NCBI GenBank assembly: GCA_036768485.1
Contig: JAVLUZ010000143.1
Location: 310,001-374,000, forward strand
DNA: 64,000 nt
Origin: Mermis nigrescens
Taxonomy: Eukaryota; Nematoda; Enoplea; Mermithida; Mermithidae
Reading direction: 5' to 3'
Both the position numbers and the translations under genes were made by a program. This document shows positions 1 through 9,973 of this stretch, one piece after another; position 1 is the first letter of the stretch; each line of letters opens with the position of its first letter. The notes beneath the pieces are model-generated. The model had not been told where the DNA came from. It did not search any database and worked only from the letters and a program-made list of their open reading frames with translations.

Positions 1-1037
1 AAGGTTTGACCTTCTTTTTCCTCCCGTTTGTAGATTTTCCAAAGGCCAGTGCACAAACCAGGGTTCTGGCTTTGCAGTCTGGAAAACACAGAGTCCCTGT
101 CAGCTAGGCCAGGGAAAAACACTGTGAACTTGGTCAACTTGGGAAGTTCTGATTTGCTGCAAACGCGCAGATCAGCTCCTTCCCAGGGTGGATCAAGATT
201 AGCTACGGTGTTCTTCAGCCAATCCAGAGTGAACTGATCTGCACATGTCATATAAAAAACGCCATGTGACAGGCCAGAGGAGTGAAACCTTGGAGGGGTC
301 TTGCTAGTGCTTGCGACCTGATCCAAGGCTGTAGTTAAGACAGCAGTGAGTGTATCAAGCTTATCAGCTGGGATGCCGCCTTCGCTGCTGAAGTCGACAA
401 TACCAACTTTCAGTGATTCCTCAACAGCTGCTTTATAACTAGAAGGTCTTTTGGACCTTTTAGCTGGCTGTGTCAGGCTAGTGGGCGTGTCATCCTTAGG
501 ATGTCGCCGCTTCGCCTGTTTGTTAGGCTTAGGAGTTGGGTGTGCAACAGCAATTGCTTGCTGTGCTCCCCCACTACTAATTGCCCTAGATTTGGAGGGA
601 GCTGGGTCCTCCTGAGCAGTATTCTGCCCAGTGCCCCTGCTCGAATCAGAACCTGTAACTTCGGGCAGGTTAGTGCCAGATCCCTGGAGGGCTCTGGCAG
701 CACGAGCCTGCTTACGAAGTTTTCGTTTCTGGGCCCCGCTAAGTTGCTTGCGCAAATTTATGGAGCCCAGTTTCTCCGAAAGGTTCTCCAAGGGAGTCCC
801 TTTCGCAAGTGTTCCAGTAGCATTGCCCTCAACTGCCACCTGGTTCCCTATGGCAACTGAGGAGCCACAAGCTGACCACCAGTGATGCCTTGTGACAACA
901 CACCACTAGTTGGGTTGCAGTGTAGCATGACTGCCAGCATTGCCTTGCAACGACACAGTGCTGGCTGGGTCTCTGGAGATTTTAGAACCTCGTCTGCCGG
1001 ATACTGAGGGCTGGTCTCTGAGTTGGCCCATGGTCAT
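1..1037 (-). pseudogene. DUF4780-type retroelement ORF fragment, runs off left edge
   Basis: The minus strand is open from base 905 to the window edge (about 300 codons) with strongly coding-like, GC-rich composition. It reads a basic segment (LSGAQKRKLRKQARAARA), a Ser/Pro/Lys-rich linker, then a globular region with GVFYMTCADQFTLDWL, WEGADLRVCSKSELPKL, FFPGLADRD and LQSQNPGLCTGLW. That order matches the DUF4780 domain of ORFs carried by arthropod non-LTR-like retroelements; this is recognition by eye. A plausible start is ATG at 1037, but the frame is interrupted: a stop at 906-908 lies in frame, and the best protein continuity between about 925 and 855 lies in another frame, so two compensating indels are likely. 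The C-terminal part and any reverse transcriptase lie left of the window. Function in the element is unknown (nucleic-acid binding is plausible from the basic N-terminus). Confidence 0.7.
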
Positions 1038-1322
1038 AGAACGGTGATTTGGGTTCTATGGCTGACAACCCAGCAAGTTGACAGTTAGGGTCCCAGCAGG
1101 GCCCCTAGTGATCCCTTAATGGGCTCACCCTGCCAACTTCTAACGGCCACCAACCGCCAGACATGCCCAGTAGCCACTCAAGCCCTGGGGAGCAGCTCTT
1201 GGTCTGGCCCCTCAGTTAGCTTCATTAAAGACGCAAACCCCTCCACTGCATTAAAGTGGCTGCTCATCGGAGGGGGGTAATATGTGTTAATCAATAGGAT
1301 TTGTTATAGAAGCCAGGCACCT
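1038..1322. other. GC-rich segment upstream of the DUF4780 ORF
   Basis: No open frame of note. The composition (CCCAGCAGGGCCCC and similar) is continuous with the retroelement ORF, so this is probably its 5' untranslated region. Confidence 0.35.
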
Positions 1323-1482
1323 ACAGTCTGTTTCACACAACTTTGGTCATAAATTTAAACCATCTCCGACAATAAGCTGACAGATTGTGATTATAGCATT
1401 GATGTAATATAATTATCGTAACTCGGCTTACTGCCGAAGAAAATTCTTAGAATTTATGCACGAAGTTATGTGAAACATTTTA
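1323..1482. repeat. Short TIR element, TAGTCTGTTTCA family, 160-170 bp type
   Basis: It starts ACAGTCTGTTTCACACAA and ends TTATGTGAAACATTTTATA, an imperfect inverted repeat. Related copies lie at 6212-6383, 9810-9973 and 13485-13651 and share an internal order: CAATAAGCTGACAGATTGTGA, then TCGTAAC, then CGGCTTACTG, then AATTTATGCACGAA. No coding capacity, so a MITE-like repeat. This copy has a degraded right end. Confidence 0.65.
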
Positions 1483-1495
1483 TAAATTGGTGGTA

Positions 1496-1810
<315 letters not shown>

Positions 1811-2364
1811 CTTTATGATGATCTACATGAACAGCGTGCTTAAGTAGACAACAGCATACCTAGCGCATACTTCAATGCACCGAAAATCGGCGATATCGTA
1901 GAAAAATAGGATGGGTTCCTATTCTTACGATTTTAGTCGGCAACATCGCCACAAAATAGAAATGGCGATATCGCCGACTAAAAATCGGGAAAATCGGGGC
2001 ACTTCTGAACCGGAGAAAAAGTGGCGGCGATGTCGGCGATATTGCCGATTTACTTCTGAACCGGGCTTAAGTCGAAAATTAGTATGCTTTTTAACCTATA
2101 TTCTGTTTCATTTAACTTTGTGATTTTCTTTTAAATTTTCCTGTACGGGCTACAAAAGGGTCTAAAATTCTGAAGCAGGATGCGGCTTAACAATGACAAT
2201 TTTCTCCAGGAAACTTAATGCACTATAGAATATGACAATTAAATTTTTTCATAAACCTTAAAGAGATTTGAAGGCACAGATAACCTTGTTTGATTCAAGA
2301 TTATCCTGGCTGGATTCTCAGGTATCATTAACATACATAGACGCAATGTGTCTAAATTTCAACC
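1811..2364. other. Unassigned segment with repeated GGCGATATCG motifs
   Basis: Between 1880 and 2060 the words CGGCGATATCG and ACTTCTGAACCGG occur repeatedly and partly inverted (for example AATCGGCGATATCG at 1886 and GGCGATATCGCCGACTAAAAATCGG near 1963). This looks like the end of an inverted-repeat element. The rest carries nothing I can support. Confidence 0.4.
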
Positions 2365-4300
2365 ATGTTAGGACAGTTGCATAGCAAGAAGGTAAAAAAC
2401 TTGCTTATGCATAAAAGTGTTAATAGTATTGATCCTGACAAGGTTGTGGTTAATTTTAGTAACCGAGTTTTGACAGCTCATGAGAAGCTTGTCTTGTCTT
2501 ATGGTATGAAGTACTCTATTACACCTAGGAAGATCGAGTATGGTGATTATTTGCTGCCTTTTGAGAAACTGATGGGTTTCCTCACAAACAAACTGCCTTT
2601 TAAGTGTGATAATGTAAAAATGCATATGACGAAGAATCAATTGCGTGACATTGCTCTTAGCTCATACTTTAATTATGATAAGAAGCATTGTGATAATCTA
2701 TCAAAGCGTGACTATGAAATCCTCAGTAATCTGTCAAAAGACAAGAATATCATTGTCCTAAAGGCAGATAAGGGTAACCAAGTTGTAATTTTGAACAAAG
2801 ATGACTACATTAGGAAGTTGAATGATGTCTTGAATGATACCTCAAAGTTCAAAGTCTTTGACTGTAATCCTTGTCAGTTAATACGCTCTGCTCAGAAACG
2901 CATATCAGCCCATATACTGAAGGTTCATAAGCAAAATGGACTATCTGCTGGATGTGTATAAAAGTATAAATCCTGTAGGATGCAATTATGGCAGACTATA
3001 TGGCTTGCCTAAGACCCATAAGAGAGATGTTCCTCTAAGACCGATCTTGTCAGCCATCAACACTCCAACTTATAAGTTGGCTAAGTATTTTGTGCCGATC
3101 CTGCAAGACATAAGTACAAATGAATACACTTTATGTGACACTGGTAGTTTCCTGACAAGACTTAAGGCTTTTACATTCAAAAGCCATCATTTTATGACTA
3201 GTCTTGATGTTCAAAGCTTGTTCACTAATATTCCACTCAATGAGACCATTGATATGTATTAGGAAACTATTTTGATGATCAAAATGTCATGTTAGTAAAT
3301 ACATGAATTGTCATCGATTCAAACTGCTTAGAACTTGCACTTAAAGAGTGTTACTTTACGTGCAATGGTAAAATCTATCAACAGATAGATGGTGTTGCTA
3401 TGGGTAATCCGCTTGGCCCAGTTCTTGCCAACATTTTCTTGAGCTATCATGAAACAAAGTGGCTCAGAGATTGCAATATAAAGATTAGACCTGTTATTTT
3501 ATGTACGTTATGTTGATGACACATTTGTAGTGTTCTCTGACAGAAATCAGCCTACTAAGTTCTGCGATTACATGAATCAGCATTCTAATATGAAGTTCAC
3601 ATTTGAAACTGAATGTGACAAGAAATAAAATTTCCTTGATGTTCTTGTTGAAAGGAAGTCCAATGATATTGTGACATCATCATATCAGAAACCTACATTT
3701 TCTGGCCTTTATGCCAAATTGTCTAGCTTCATTCCTTTTGCCTATAAAGTTGGTTTAATAAGGACACTTGTGAGTCGCATTTACATGATTTGTAACTCAT
3801 ATCAGATCTTTTGTCTCTGATATTGACAAGCTGAAGCAGACTACTGCAAAATGAGTATCCCCTTGGCTTGATTGATAAGGTCAAGTCAGACTTTATGACA
3901 AAGGTGTATAATAAGAGTGATGAAATAAAAGTCGGTTGTGATAAATTATGCTATTCTCTTGTTTTGCCTTACACTGGTGTGCATGGCTACAATGTACGCA
4001 GCAGAATTCCTAAAGCTTATATCTGCATTTTACCCTCAGATTAGAGTAAAGTTTGTTTACAAACCTGTCATGTGTATAAGCCGGTTTTTCAAGAACAAGG
4101 ATGCTGTACCTGCTAAGCTACTCTCAAATTTAGTATATAAGTATACGTGTTCTAGCTGTATGGCTAGTTACATTGGCGAAACTCGCCGACATTTTGGGAG
4201 TAGAATTGCAGAGCATACTGGCATCTCATTTGCTACAGGAAAGCCAATTCAGGGTGATATTATTCAAGTTATTCCAAACATATCTCAAATAGCAATCATT

Positions 4301-4764
4301 TATAGTCTGTTTCATTTATTCGAGAGTTCTTAGAATTCTTCTAGAATTCTTCCATTTTTAATGCACTAATACGCCCAAATAAATTTGATTTAGGCATTTA
4401 ATCAGTGCTGGGACATACAGTAAGTGCGCTAAACAAAAAGTTATCGGCTGGAATCGAACCCGGGTTGCTTCGCCGTAAGCAAGAGGTTTTACCACTGAGC
4501 TATGCATTTGTATACTTAACATTTTAGTGGATTGTGTTTGAAGTGTCGACTCAGGATTAAATGAATAAGCGATTTTTATCAGCAAGTTAATTGATCTGCT
4601 GGAAGACGAGAATAAATTATGCCGCAAAAATGTTATTGAAAACCCTTCTTTGCTACGTAGCTAAAGTGAGATCTTGCGACTTACAGTAAAAAAGAAATAA
4701 GGGGTTACTGTAACCTCCGAAAACATTTAGTGAAAAAGCTCTCGGATAAATGAAACAGACTATA
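4301..4764 (-). mobile_element. TIR element with internal tRNA-like module, copy 1, inserted in the Penelope element
   Basis: It begins TATAGTCTGTTTCATTTATT and ends with the reverse complement (AAATGAAACAGACTATA), with ATT on both outer sides as a possible 3-bp target duplication. It interrupts the Penelope endonuclease ORF; protein similarity resumes directly after it. Its tRNA-like module (4441-4510) lies on the minus strand. The 464-bp length and lack of ORF make it non-autonomous. Confidence 0.8.
4441..4510 (-). ncRNA. tRNA-like module with pol III boxes
   Basis: On the minus strand an A-box-like TAGCTCAGTGGTAAAA is followed about 30 nt later by a B-box GGGTTCGATTCC. The anticodon arm (TTGCTT...AAGCAA) pairs but gives an irregular loop, so this is a tRNA-derived promoter module rather than a certain working tRNA. 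Confidence 0.6.
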
Positions 4765-4900
4765 ATTACATCAGATTGCTTCAAGGTTATTAGTCGAGCA
4801 TCCAACTCTTGATCTTTTAATCAAGGAGTCATTATACATAGCACGTGATCGTCCTATTCTCAACAATAATGTTTCATCATATCCTCTAAATTTGTTTTAA

Positions 4901-5050
4901 TTTACTAAAATCGCACCTTTTTCATTTTCTTATAGTTTAAAATCTTTTATAATTCTCTTCATAATTTAATGATATGTTTAAACTTTAAGTTTCTCTTGGT
5001 TTACAACTCGCTTAACAAGCTCATTTTTCGAAACAGAGTATAGTACAGCC
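4901..5050. other. AT-rich spacer between Penelope remnant and next TIR element
   Basis: No frame or repeat that I can support. Confidence 0.4.
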
Positions 5051-5593
5051 TATAGTCTATTTCATTTATTCGAGAGCTTTTTCAGTAAATGTTTTCGGAG
5101 GCTACAGTAACACCTTCTATCTTATTTACTGTAGGTCGCTAGATCTCACTGTAGCTATGTACATACGTTGCAAAGATGTGGTTTTCAATAACATTTTTGC
5201 GACAAAATTTATTCTCGTCTTCCAGCAGATCAATCAACTTACAAATAAAAATCGCGCATTCAGCTAATCCTAAGTTGACACTTTAAACACAATAGACTAA
5301 AATGTTAAGAAACGCCGCGAACTCCTGCATAGTTCAGTGGTAAAACGTCTGCTACCCGGGTTCGACTCCAGCCGATAGCTTTTTATTTAGCGCACTTACT
5401 GTAGTATGTCCCAGCACTGATTAAATGCTTAAATTGAATTTATATGAGCGGATTGGTGAATAAAAATGTAAGAATTCCAGCCACTCGCTCTCACTGAGCT
5501 GATCTGCCGAATTACAGTAATTCGTCTTTTCCGCTAACTGTAGCCTTTAGAAGAATTGACTAAAAAGCTCTCGAATAAATGAAACAGACTATA
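5051..5593 (+). mobile_element. TIR element with internal tRNA-like module, copy 2
   Basis: Ends are TATAGTCTATTTCATTTATTC and GAATAAATGAAACAGACTATA. Inside, CTCTCGAATAAATGAAAC, CTTCCAGCAGATCAAT and the tRNA-like block (5322-5378) match copy 1 in the opposite orientation. This copy is longer (543 bp). Confidence 0.78.
5322..5378 (+). ncRNA. tRNA-like module, degenerate
   Basis: A-box-like CATAGTTCAGTGGTAAAA and B-box GGGTTCGACTCC are present, but the anticodon arm is shorter than in copy 1. Confidence 0.5.
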
Positions 5594-5599
5594 GTTTTT

Positions 5600-5880
5600 G
5601 GTCCCGTCTCAATAGACCCACTGTATCGTTAGACCCACCGGCTCGTTAGACCCAATGTCTCAATAGACCCACCAGAAAAAAATCTCGATAGACCCACTGT
5701 ATCGATTGACCCACCGAAAAAAAATCTCGATAGACCCACCGAAAAAATCTCGTTAGACCCACTGTATCGATAGACCCGCCTAAAAAAATCTCGTTAGACC
5801 CACTGTATCGATAGACCCGCCGAAAAAAATCTCGTTAGACCCACTGTATCGATAGACCCACCGAAAAAAATCTTGGCAGA
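5600..5880. repeat. Left array of about 41-bp repeats
   Basis: About six imperfect units containing AGACCCACTGTATCGATAG and CCGAAAAAAATCTCG. Confidence 0.85.
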
Positions 5881-6211
5881 CTCAATGCATGTAAAGACTT
5901 GCCGACAGATGTTCCGCTCAAATCACTTATTTAGGCTCCTTAGCGTGTGATAATTTATTCTTTATGAAATTACACATAGGTACATTATGTAATTTCACTA
6001 ATTCATAATGAAAAGAGTGGACCTTTTTTATTTATCTGCTCAACTTATATGTATTGCGCATCACAAAGATAATTAGGTACTAAATAAGATGACTGTTCTA
6101 TTGTGAATGAGCTTCTCTTCTTTTACTCGGGATGGATTAGATATGCAGTTACATTACACTTAAAAACTCATTCGAAAATTATGTAAATATTAACAGGGAT
6201 TTGAGCGGTTT

Positions 6212-6383
6212 AAAGTCTGTTTCAGATAATTTCGTACCTACCTAAATTTTCAAACTATCCTCTAACAAAAAGCTGACAGATTGTGAGCATAGAATCAATC
6301 TAATACATAATTACCGTAACCTTTCGGCTCACTGTCGATGAAAATTCGTGAAATTTATGCACAAATTTATGTGAAATAGACTT
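6212..6383. repeat. Short TIR element, TAGTCTGTTTCA family
   Basis: AAAGTCTGTTTCAGATAATT at the left and TATGTGAAATAGACTTAA at the right, with the same internal blocks as 9810-9973. Confidence 0.65.
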
Positions 6384-7059
6384 AATTTAATACTATGGTC
6401 ACATTGTTTGCAAAATGCAAATTGTGCATGAAACTCGATTCCTATTAGGTGTTCGTTTATTAATTGCGCTTTATGTGAGTTTAACAATTGTCGATGCCGG
6501 CCATATGAAAACACAAGTAGATGGTTTCAAAATTTTATTGCTCATGTATTCACTTATGAGGTAAGATCACACACTCCCACGGATGGAATATTTCCTACTT
6601 TCTTCGATTTTTAACAAAACTTTTAAAAATCTCTGAAGTTTGGCGTCAAATGCTACAAATATAGAAAATCGCGCAAAATTAAGCTTCTAAATGCCTTTCA
6701 GTTCGAAATTTTGCAAGTTTCTCGGTGCTTCGCGCCGCTTTTAGCTGAAGTGATAAAAATTTAATGCGTTTTTCGGCGCAAAATTGTCGAAAATCCCCAA
6801 AATTTTTTGAAAAAATTTATCGTCAAAAGCGATTCTAGATAAAAGTAGACCGTATAAAAAGCTTAAAAACGCCATTTTGCGCGTTAAGAGCAAATTTTTG
6901 ACCTATTTTTGGCGGTTTCCGAAAAAGTTAGGGAACCGCCCCCTTAAGAAAATCCTAGATCCGCCACTCTTGCCTTGATTGGATTGGTCTCTTGCTAACT
7001 TCGGCCACTCCTTAATGAAATCTAGATAAAAATGAAGCTTACTAAATGGTTGCTTTCAG
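6384..7059. other. Centre of foldback element, no gene seen
   Basis: Contains the recurring TCTCGGTGCTTCGCGCCGC hairpin word (about 6719) and a block (6600-6970) ending GGAACCGCCCCCTTAAGAAA, which recurs near 31.3-31.7 kb. Confidence 0.4.
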
Positions 7060-7246
7060 GTCAGGCTTCAGCAGCTGATTAATGGTGCAGAGCCAAGAAG
7101 ACGTGATGAAAGATACGTTGCTGTTGATCGAAATATCTTTAACGCAAAGCTGCGCTTGTCGGAAAGACGTCTGCTCGCTGCTGATGAGCATGCTTTAGTT
7201 GTTGAAATTGAGCAATACTTGGCATATATTGCTTACTTGTTGTGAT
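7060..7246 (+). CDS. Exon-like ORF of unknown function inside the foldback element
   Basis: After a pyrimidine-rich acceptor-like TTGCTTTCAG the strand reads about 60 codons to a TGA: INGAEPRRRDERYVAVDRN, then NAKLRLSERRLLAADEHAL, then VVEIEQYLAYIAYLL. The charged, low-complexity-free composition contrasts with the surrounding AT-rich DNA and looks like a last exon. I do not recognise the family. It may be a captured host exon or the tail of the element's own protein. No donor is seen; TGA is followed by AT-rich sequence. Confidence 0.35.
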
Positions 7247-7550
7247 TTTTTGAAAATCTGATTTGTTGTTTTACTTTTACAAGATTAAATTAGTAATTAC
7301 TGACATTTGATCAAATTAAAATTAATTAATTAATGACAAAAAATTGCCTGCACATTGTTTTAATCATCTAAGGAAATGCTTCGGGGTGATAATTTTCTGT
7401 TGCCTGCATGTTTAGCAGTTTTCAGACTGACATTCTCGATGATTTACTCAGAAAATATAATAAATTACTGCAAAAAATGATACATAAGAAAATTATAAGA
7501 ACCGTGAGGGTAATTAGATCTTTCAGGCGAAAATTTTCTCGGTGGGTCTC

Positions 7551-7827
7551 ACGCCTGGGCGTGGGGGGGTTTATGGGGGGGTATGCACCCCCCAGAAACC
7601 AAAAATACCCCCCCCCCAGAAATCAAAATACCCCCCCAGGAATTCAATTTTTGCAAAATTTTTTTCGCTTTTTTCGCAATTTTTTGATGCTCAATGGATA
7701 TGGTGCTTGATGAGAAACGTCGAAAAATGGTGTGTTTTATCACCAACACCATCGTTTTTAAGGCCATTTTTTGACCTTCAAAAAAATCTTGCACCCCCCC
7801 AGAAATTTCCTTGCTGCCCACGTATGG
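7551..7827 (+). repeat. G-rich TIR repeat, family G, copy 1
   Basis: Family G elements are about 250-290 bp. One end reads ACCTGGGCGTGGGGG, followed by GGGGTATGCACCCCC and AGAAACCAAAATACCCCCC. The centre reads TTTTGATGCCAATGGATAGTG and GAGAAACGTTGAAAAATGG. The other end reads TTGCTGCCCACGTATG. The outer ends form an imperfect inverted repeat (ACCTGGGC / ACGTGGGC). No coding capacity. Eleven copies or parts occur in this window. Confidence 0.8.
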
Positions 7828-7844
7828 TGGGTCTGCTTTACATT

Positions 7845-8335
7845 ACGGTCTAACGAGATTTTTTGGTCGGTCTCTCCTTAAAGTGAATATTCTAACACTG
7901 TTTTGTTCGGTAGGTATCGATAAATTGGGTTTAACGATATTTTTTCTGGTGGGTCTACTGGGGTTTTTTCGGTGAGGACTAGCGGTACAGTTGGTCTAAC
8001 GAGATTTTTTCGATGGTTCTATCGATAAATTCGGTCAAATAAGATTTTTTTCGGTGGGTCTATCGATACAGTGGGTCTAACGAGATTTTTTTCGGCGGGT
8101 CTATCGATACAGTGGGTTTAACGAGATTTTTTTTCGGCGGGTCTATCGATACAGTGGGTCTAACGAGATTTTTTTTCGGCGGGTCTATCGATACAGTGGG
8201 TCTAACGAGATTTTTTTCGGCGGGTCTATCGATACAGTGGGTCTATCGATACAGTGGGTCTATCGAGATTTCTTTTCGGTGGGTCTATCGATACAGTGGG
8301 TCTATCGAGATTTTTTTCTGGTGGGTCTATTTGCT
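7845..8335. repeat. Right array of about 41-bp repeats
   Basis: About ten units of GGTCTATCGATACAGTGGG plus TCTAACGAGATTTTTTTCGG. Frames through the array encode a meaningless 14-residue repeat. Confidence 0.85.
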
Positions 8336-8478
8336 AATATATATTAATGGATATTTTATATATTAATATATTAATGATATATATTAATGATATATATTAA
8401 TCCTATATATTAATGATACAGTAAATTTATGGTGTAAGTGCGGTGCACATACACACTCATCGAGCTCAGGTGCTGTTA
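8336..8478. repeat. Low-complexity ATATATTAATG repeats
   Basis: Repeated ATATATTAATGATATATATT between 8336 and 8420, then unassigned sequence. Confidence 0.7.
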
Positions 8479-9557
8479 AGCCCGGTTCACACGAGTGCAA
8501 TCACCTGCAATCTGCAATCTGAAACCCAGACAGGGCCGTCTGACTTGCACCGGTTGCAATGCATTGCACCCATGTGAACGGCGTTGCAACTGCATGCAAC
8601 TGGCCGTTTTGGTTGCAAGGCATTGCAGCGGACGGAATGGACCAAGTTCATTTTTTTGCCTGCAACCGAGTGCAATCCTCATTAAAATTCTTTTTTTGCT
8701 CGCACGGGACGCATATCAATGAGGACGCATGCTCGCTTTTTGCACAAACGTAGGTACTTACCCGCGCAGTATATGCTATAGCATCAAGAAAATAATAATA
8801 CGCAGCTAGCAGAACAACCGCGTGCCTATTCCGATTCATGTTTTTAAAATGCAGCGCCCTGAAAATGCTGTAGGTACCTATGTTTTTAACAGGTTGCAAC
8901 CACACATGGGCGTGGGGGTTAGGAGGGTAAGCACCATAGGTGGGCAGCACCGAAATTCTGGGGGGAAATTTCTGGGGGGGGTGAAAATTTTTAAGGTCAA
9001 AAAATGGTCTTAAAAGTGGTCGTATGGCAAAAAAACACCGTTTTTCGACGTTTCTCATCAAGCTCTATCCAATGGCATCAAAAATTGCTAAAAAGCAAAA
9101 AAAATTTTCCTGGGGGGTATTTTGATTTCTGGGGGGTATTTCAACTTCTGGGTGGGTGTATACCCCCCAAAACCCCCCACGTCCATGTGTGGTAAGCACC
9201 CCCCAGAAGTTGAAATACCCCCTCCCCCAGAAATCAAAATACCCCCCAGAATTCAAATTTTGAATTTTTTTGCCATTGGATAGTGCTTAATGAGAAACCT
9301 CGAAAAATGGTGTTTTTTCGCCATACGGCCACTTTTTAGACTATTTTTGACCTTAATAAATTTTAATTTTTTCACCCCCCCAGAATTTCGGTGCTGCCCA
9401 CCTATGGTTTTGCAACCCTCAGTCGCACCCGATTGCAGCCTTTGGTTGCATGCTTTAGTTTGTGCCGTGTGAACGGCTACAATCACTGAAACCTAGACGT
9501 CTGCGACCAAATTGCAGGTTTCAGGTTGCAGATGATTGCACTCGTGTGAACCGGGCT
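8479..9557. mobile_element. TIR element, 3-bp TTA target duplication (PIF/Harbinger-like)
   Basis: Ends are AGCCCGGTTCACACGAGTGC and its reverse complement GTGAACCGGGCT; TTA flanks both sides (8476-8478, 9558-9560). Subterminal runs of TTGCAATGCATTGCA and CTGCAATCTGCAATCTG repeat inside. TTA duplication with CCCGGTT-type ends is typical of PIF/Harbinger derivatives; superfamily is inference. No transposase. Confidence 0.75.
8934..9407. repeat. Inverted pair of family G repeats (copies 2 and 3)
   Basis: Copy 2 (8934-9190) is in reverse orientation; copy 3 (9193-9407) runs forward and directly abuts it, so the pair forms a long imperfect palindrome nested in the TTA-flanked element. Confidence 0.75.
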
Positions 9558-9809
9558 TTACTTTCCCGTCAGCTTGTTTCGCTGTTCGCATGTGTTTTCC
9601 CGTCAGCTCGTTTCGCTGTTCAGATGGATAAGCTATTTATAGCTCTTGCGCATTCTTTTGCGCTTTAACCCGTCGAGATGACGTTTGATCTCCGGATTAG
9701 ATAGCGCAATTTTTTAGCTAATTACCACTGGTTCGGCTCGCGAAAGCAACCGAGACACTGCGCAGTGGCGGGTCTTCGGACCTGCGCAGTTTTTAGGCTT
9801 CACAATTAC

Positions 9810-9973
9810 AATAGTCTGTTTCACACGACTTCAGTCATAAATTTTAAGACCGTCTCTGACAATAAGCTATAAAAATAGATTGCGATTCTGATATATGTTT
9901 ATCGTAACCCTCGGCTTACTGTCGTTGACAATTCTTAAAATTTATGCACGAACTTACGTGAAACAGACTATAG
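9810..9973. repeat. Short TIR element, TAGTCTGTTTCA family, best-preserved copy
   Basis: AATAGTCTGTTTCACACGAC to TACGTGAAACAGACTATAG; 164 bp with clear terminal inverted repeats. Confidence 0.8.

Larger units (their letters stand above)
2365..4900 (+). pseudogene. Penelope-like retroelement, reverse transcriptase plus GIY-YIG endonuclease, broken
   Basis: The pieces read in order. 2365-2961 holds the Penelope N-terminal region (KADKGNQVVIL). 2936-3262 holds GRLYGLPKTHK, VPLRPILSAINTPTYKLAKY and FMTSLDVQSLFTNIPL. About 3390-3440 holds GVAMGNPLGPVLANIFLSY. About 3500-3535 holds YVDDTFVVFSD, the catalytic Asp pair. 4136-4250 holds a CxxC followed by SYIGETRRHFGSRIAEH, the GIY-YIG-type endonuclease. 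The last part, ending NNNVSSYPLNLF, lies at about 4770-4900, beyond an inserted TIR element (4301-4764). Frameshifts near 2935, 3262 and 3500 and a stop near 3625 make it inactive. These elements copy themselves by target-primed reverse transcription at cuts made by their own endonuclease. The RT and endonuclease motif order identifies the class securely. Confidence 0.9.
5595..8340. mobile_element. Foldback-type element with tandem-repeat arms
   Basis: The left arm (5600-5880) and right arm (about 7845-8335) carry the same roughly 41-bp unit in opposite orientation: TCTCGTTAGACCCACTGTATC with GATAGACCCACCGAAAAAAA on the left, and the reverse complement on the right. Arms made of short tandem repeats around an unrelated centre are typical of foldback elements. 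The centre holds an exon-like ORF (7060-7246), a short TIR element (6212-6383) and a G-rich repeat (7551-7827). No transposase is visible, so the element would be non-autonomous. Confidence 0.65.

Noticed and set aside
501..860. Plus-strand ORFs of 119 and 84 aa
   Set aside because: Shadows of the minus-strand DUF4780 frame, which has far better protein character.
5595..5880. CRISPR-like array
   Set aside because: Tandem units without variable spacers in a eukaryotic genome.
8112..8366. 84-aa ORF with 14-residue repeats
   Set aside because: Product of the 41-bp tandem array.
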